From contig CACRSC010000033.1 of assembly GCA_902651635.1 (NCBI GenBank), forward strand, positions 267,077 to 297,213: a stretch of 30,137 bases of DNA, in the 5' to 3' direction. The notes under the pieces were generated by a model, which worked only from the letters and a program-made list of their open reading frames with translations, had not been told where the DNA came from and did no database searches. The DNA comes from Mastigamoeba balamuthi (taxonomy: Eukaryota > Evosea > Mastigamoebida > Mastigamoebidae). Position 1 is the stretch's first letter, and every line of letters begins with the position of its first letter. The translations under genes and the position numbers were made by a program. Positions 29,926 through 30,137 of this stretch are shown here, one piece after another.

Positions 29926-30137
29926 TTCCGGGCGACACCAGACCGTGCACCGTCCCGCCCCATTCTCCTTCGTTCTTTCTCTTCACCATCTCCAATCCTG
30001 ATGGAGGACGACACCACGCACTGCGTGTCTGTGAGAGTCAGATTAACACCCATAAAGGGTTAAAAGACACAGAAGAAAAAGAAAATAAAGGAAGAAAAGC
30101 CCCTTGAGACCACTGGCTCGTCGTACAGTCTGCAGAA
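29913..30137. other. 3' flank to window end, nothing recognised
   Basis: About 225 bp after the M4 gene. A purine-rich stretch with AAAATAAAGGAAG near 30080-30095 could supply a polyadenylation signal on the + strand. No open frame with a recognisable motif is present. Confidence 0.35.

Overview
This window is nuclear DNA from a GC-rich, intron-rich unicellular eukaryote, most likely an amoebozoan. The main pointer is a gene at 7846-9860 that joins a two-component receiver domain to a class I cyclic-nucleotide phosphodiesterase. That architecture is known from RegA of Dictyostelium. Other signs are a Rac GTPase, a long VIT/VWA-family protein, and dense GT-AG introns, most only 43-100 nt long. 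High GC and very short introns would suit a Mastigamoeba- or Acanthamoeba-like genome, but the sequence alone does not settle this. I see no transposon, rRNA, tRNA or CRISPR array. One N at 6784 marks an assembly join.

Layout from left to right: the 3' part of a VIT/VWA-type gene (+, 1-3934); about 1 kb of AT-richer non-coding DNA with foldable segments; an unrecognised gene (-, 4935-5935); a truncated inverted copy of a gene found again at 24680-25957 (-, 6407-6783, ending at the N); a FAM177 gene (-, 6900-7566) divergent from the regA-like gene (+, 7846-9860); cutA (-, 10020-10388); a Rac gene (+, 11088-12290); a Trm3/TARBP1-like tRNA 2'-O-methyltransferase (+, 12902-17638) convergent with a Ccz1-like gene (-, 17692-19223); a secreted CAP/SCP protein (+, 19574-21033); a tandem-BRCT protein (+, 21205-24389); the intact 279-aa two-module protein (+, 24680-25957); and an M4 (thermolysin/protealysin-type) metalloprotease fused to repeated beta-rich modules (+, 26848-29912).

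I derived the exon structures by hand from frame, splice consensus and family similarity. In 11 of the 12 intact genes the exon lengths sum to a multiple of three with no internal stop. The M4 gene also sums correctly but has one in-frame TAG, at a conserved place in a repeated module. The genes do not form an operon or one pathway. They read as ordinary eukaryotic neighbours covering cAMP and Rho signalling, tRNA modification, vesicle fusion, DNA-damage or chromatin reading, and proteolysis.

The most unusual content is (i) the M4 protease with its repeated C-terminal modules and conserved-site stop, (ii) the 279-aa protein, which arose by internal duplication with the intron carried along, and (iii) the inverted, truncated second copy of that locus, where the coding sequence is unchanged but the intron and 3' flank have diverged.
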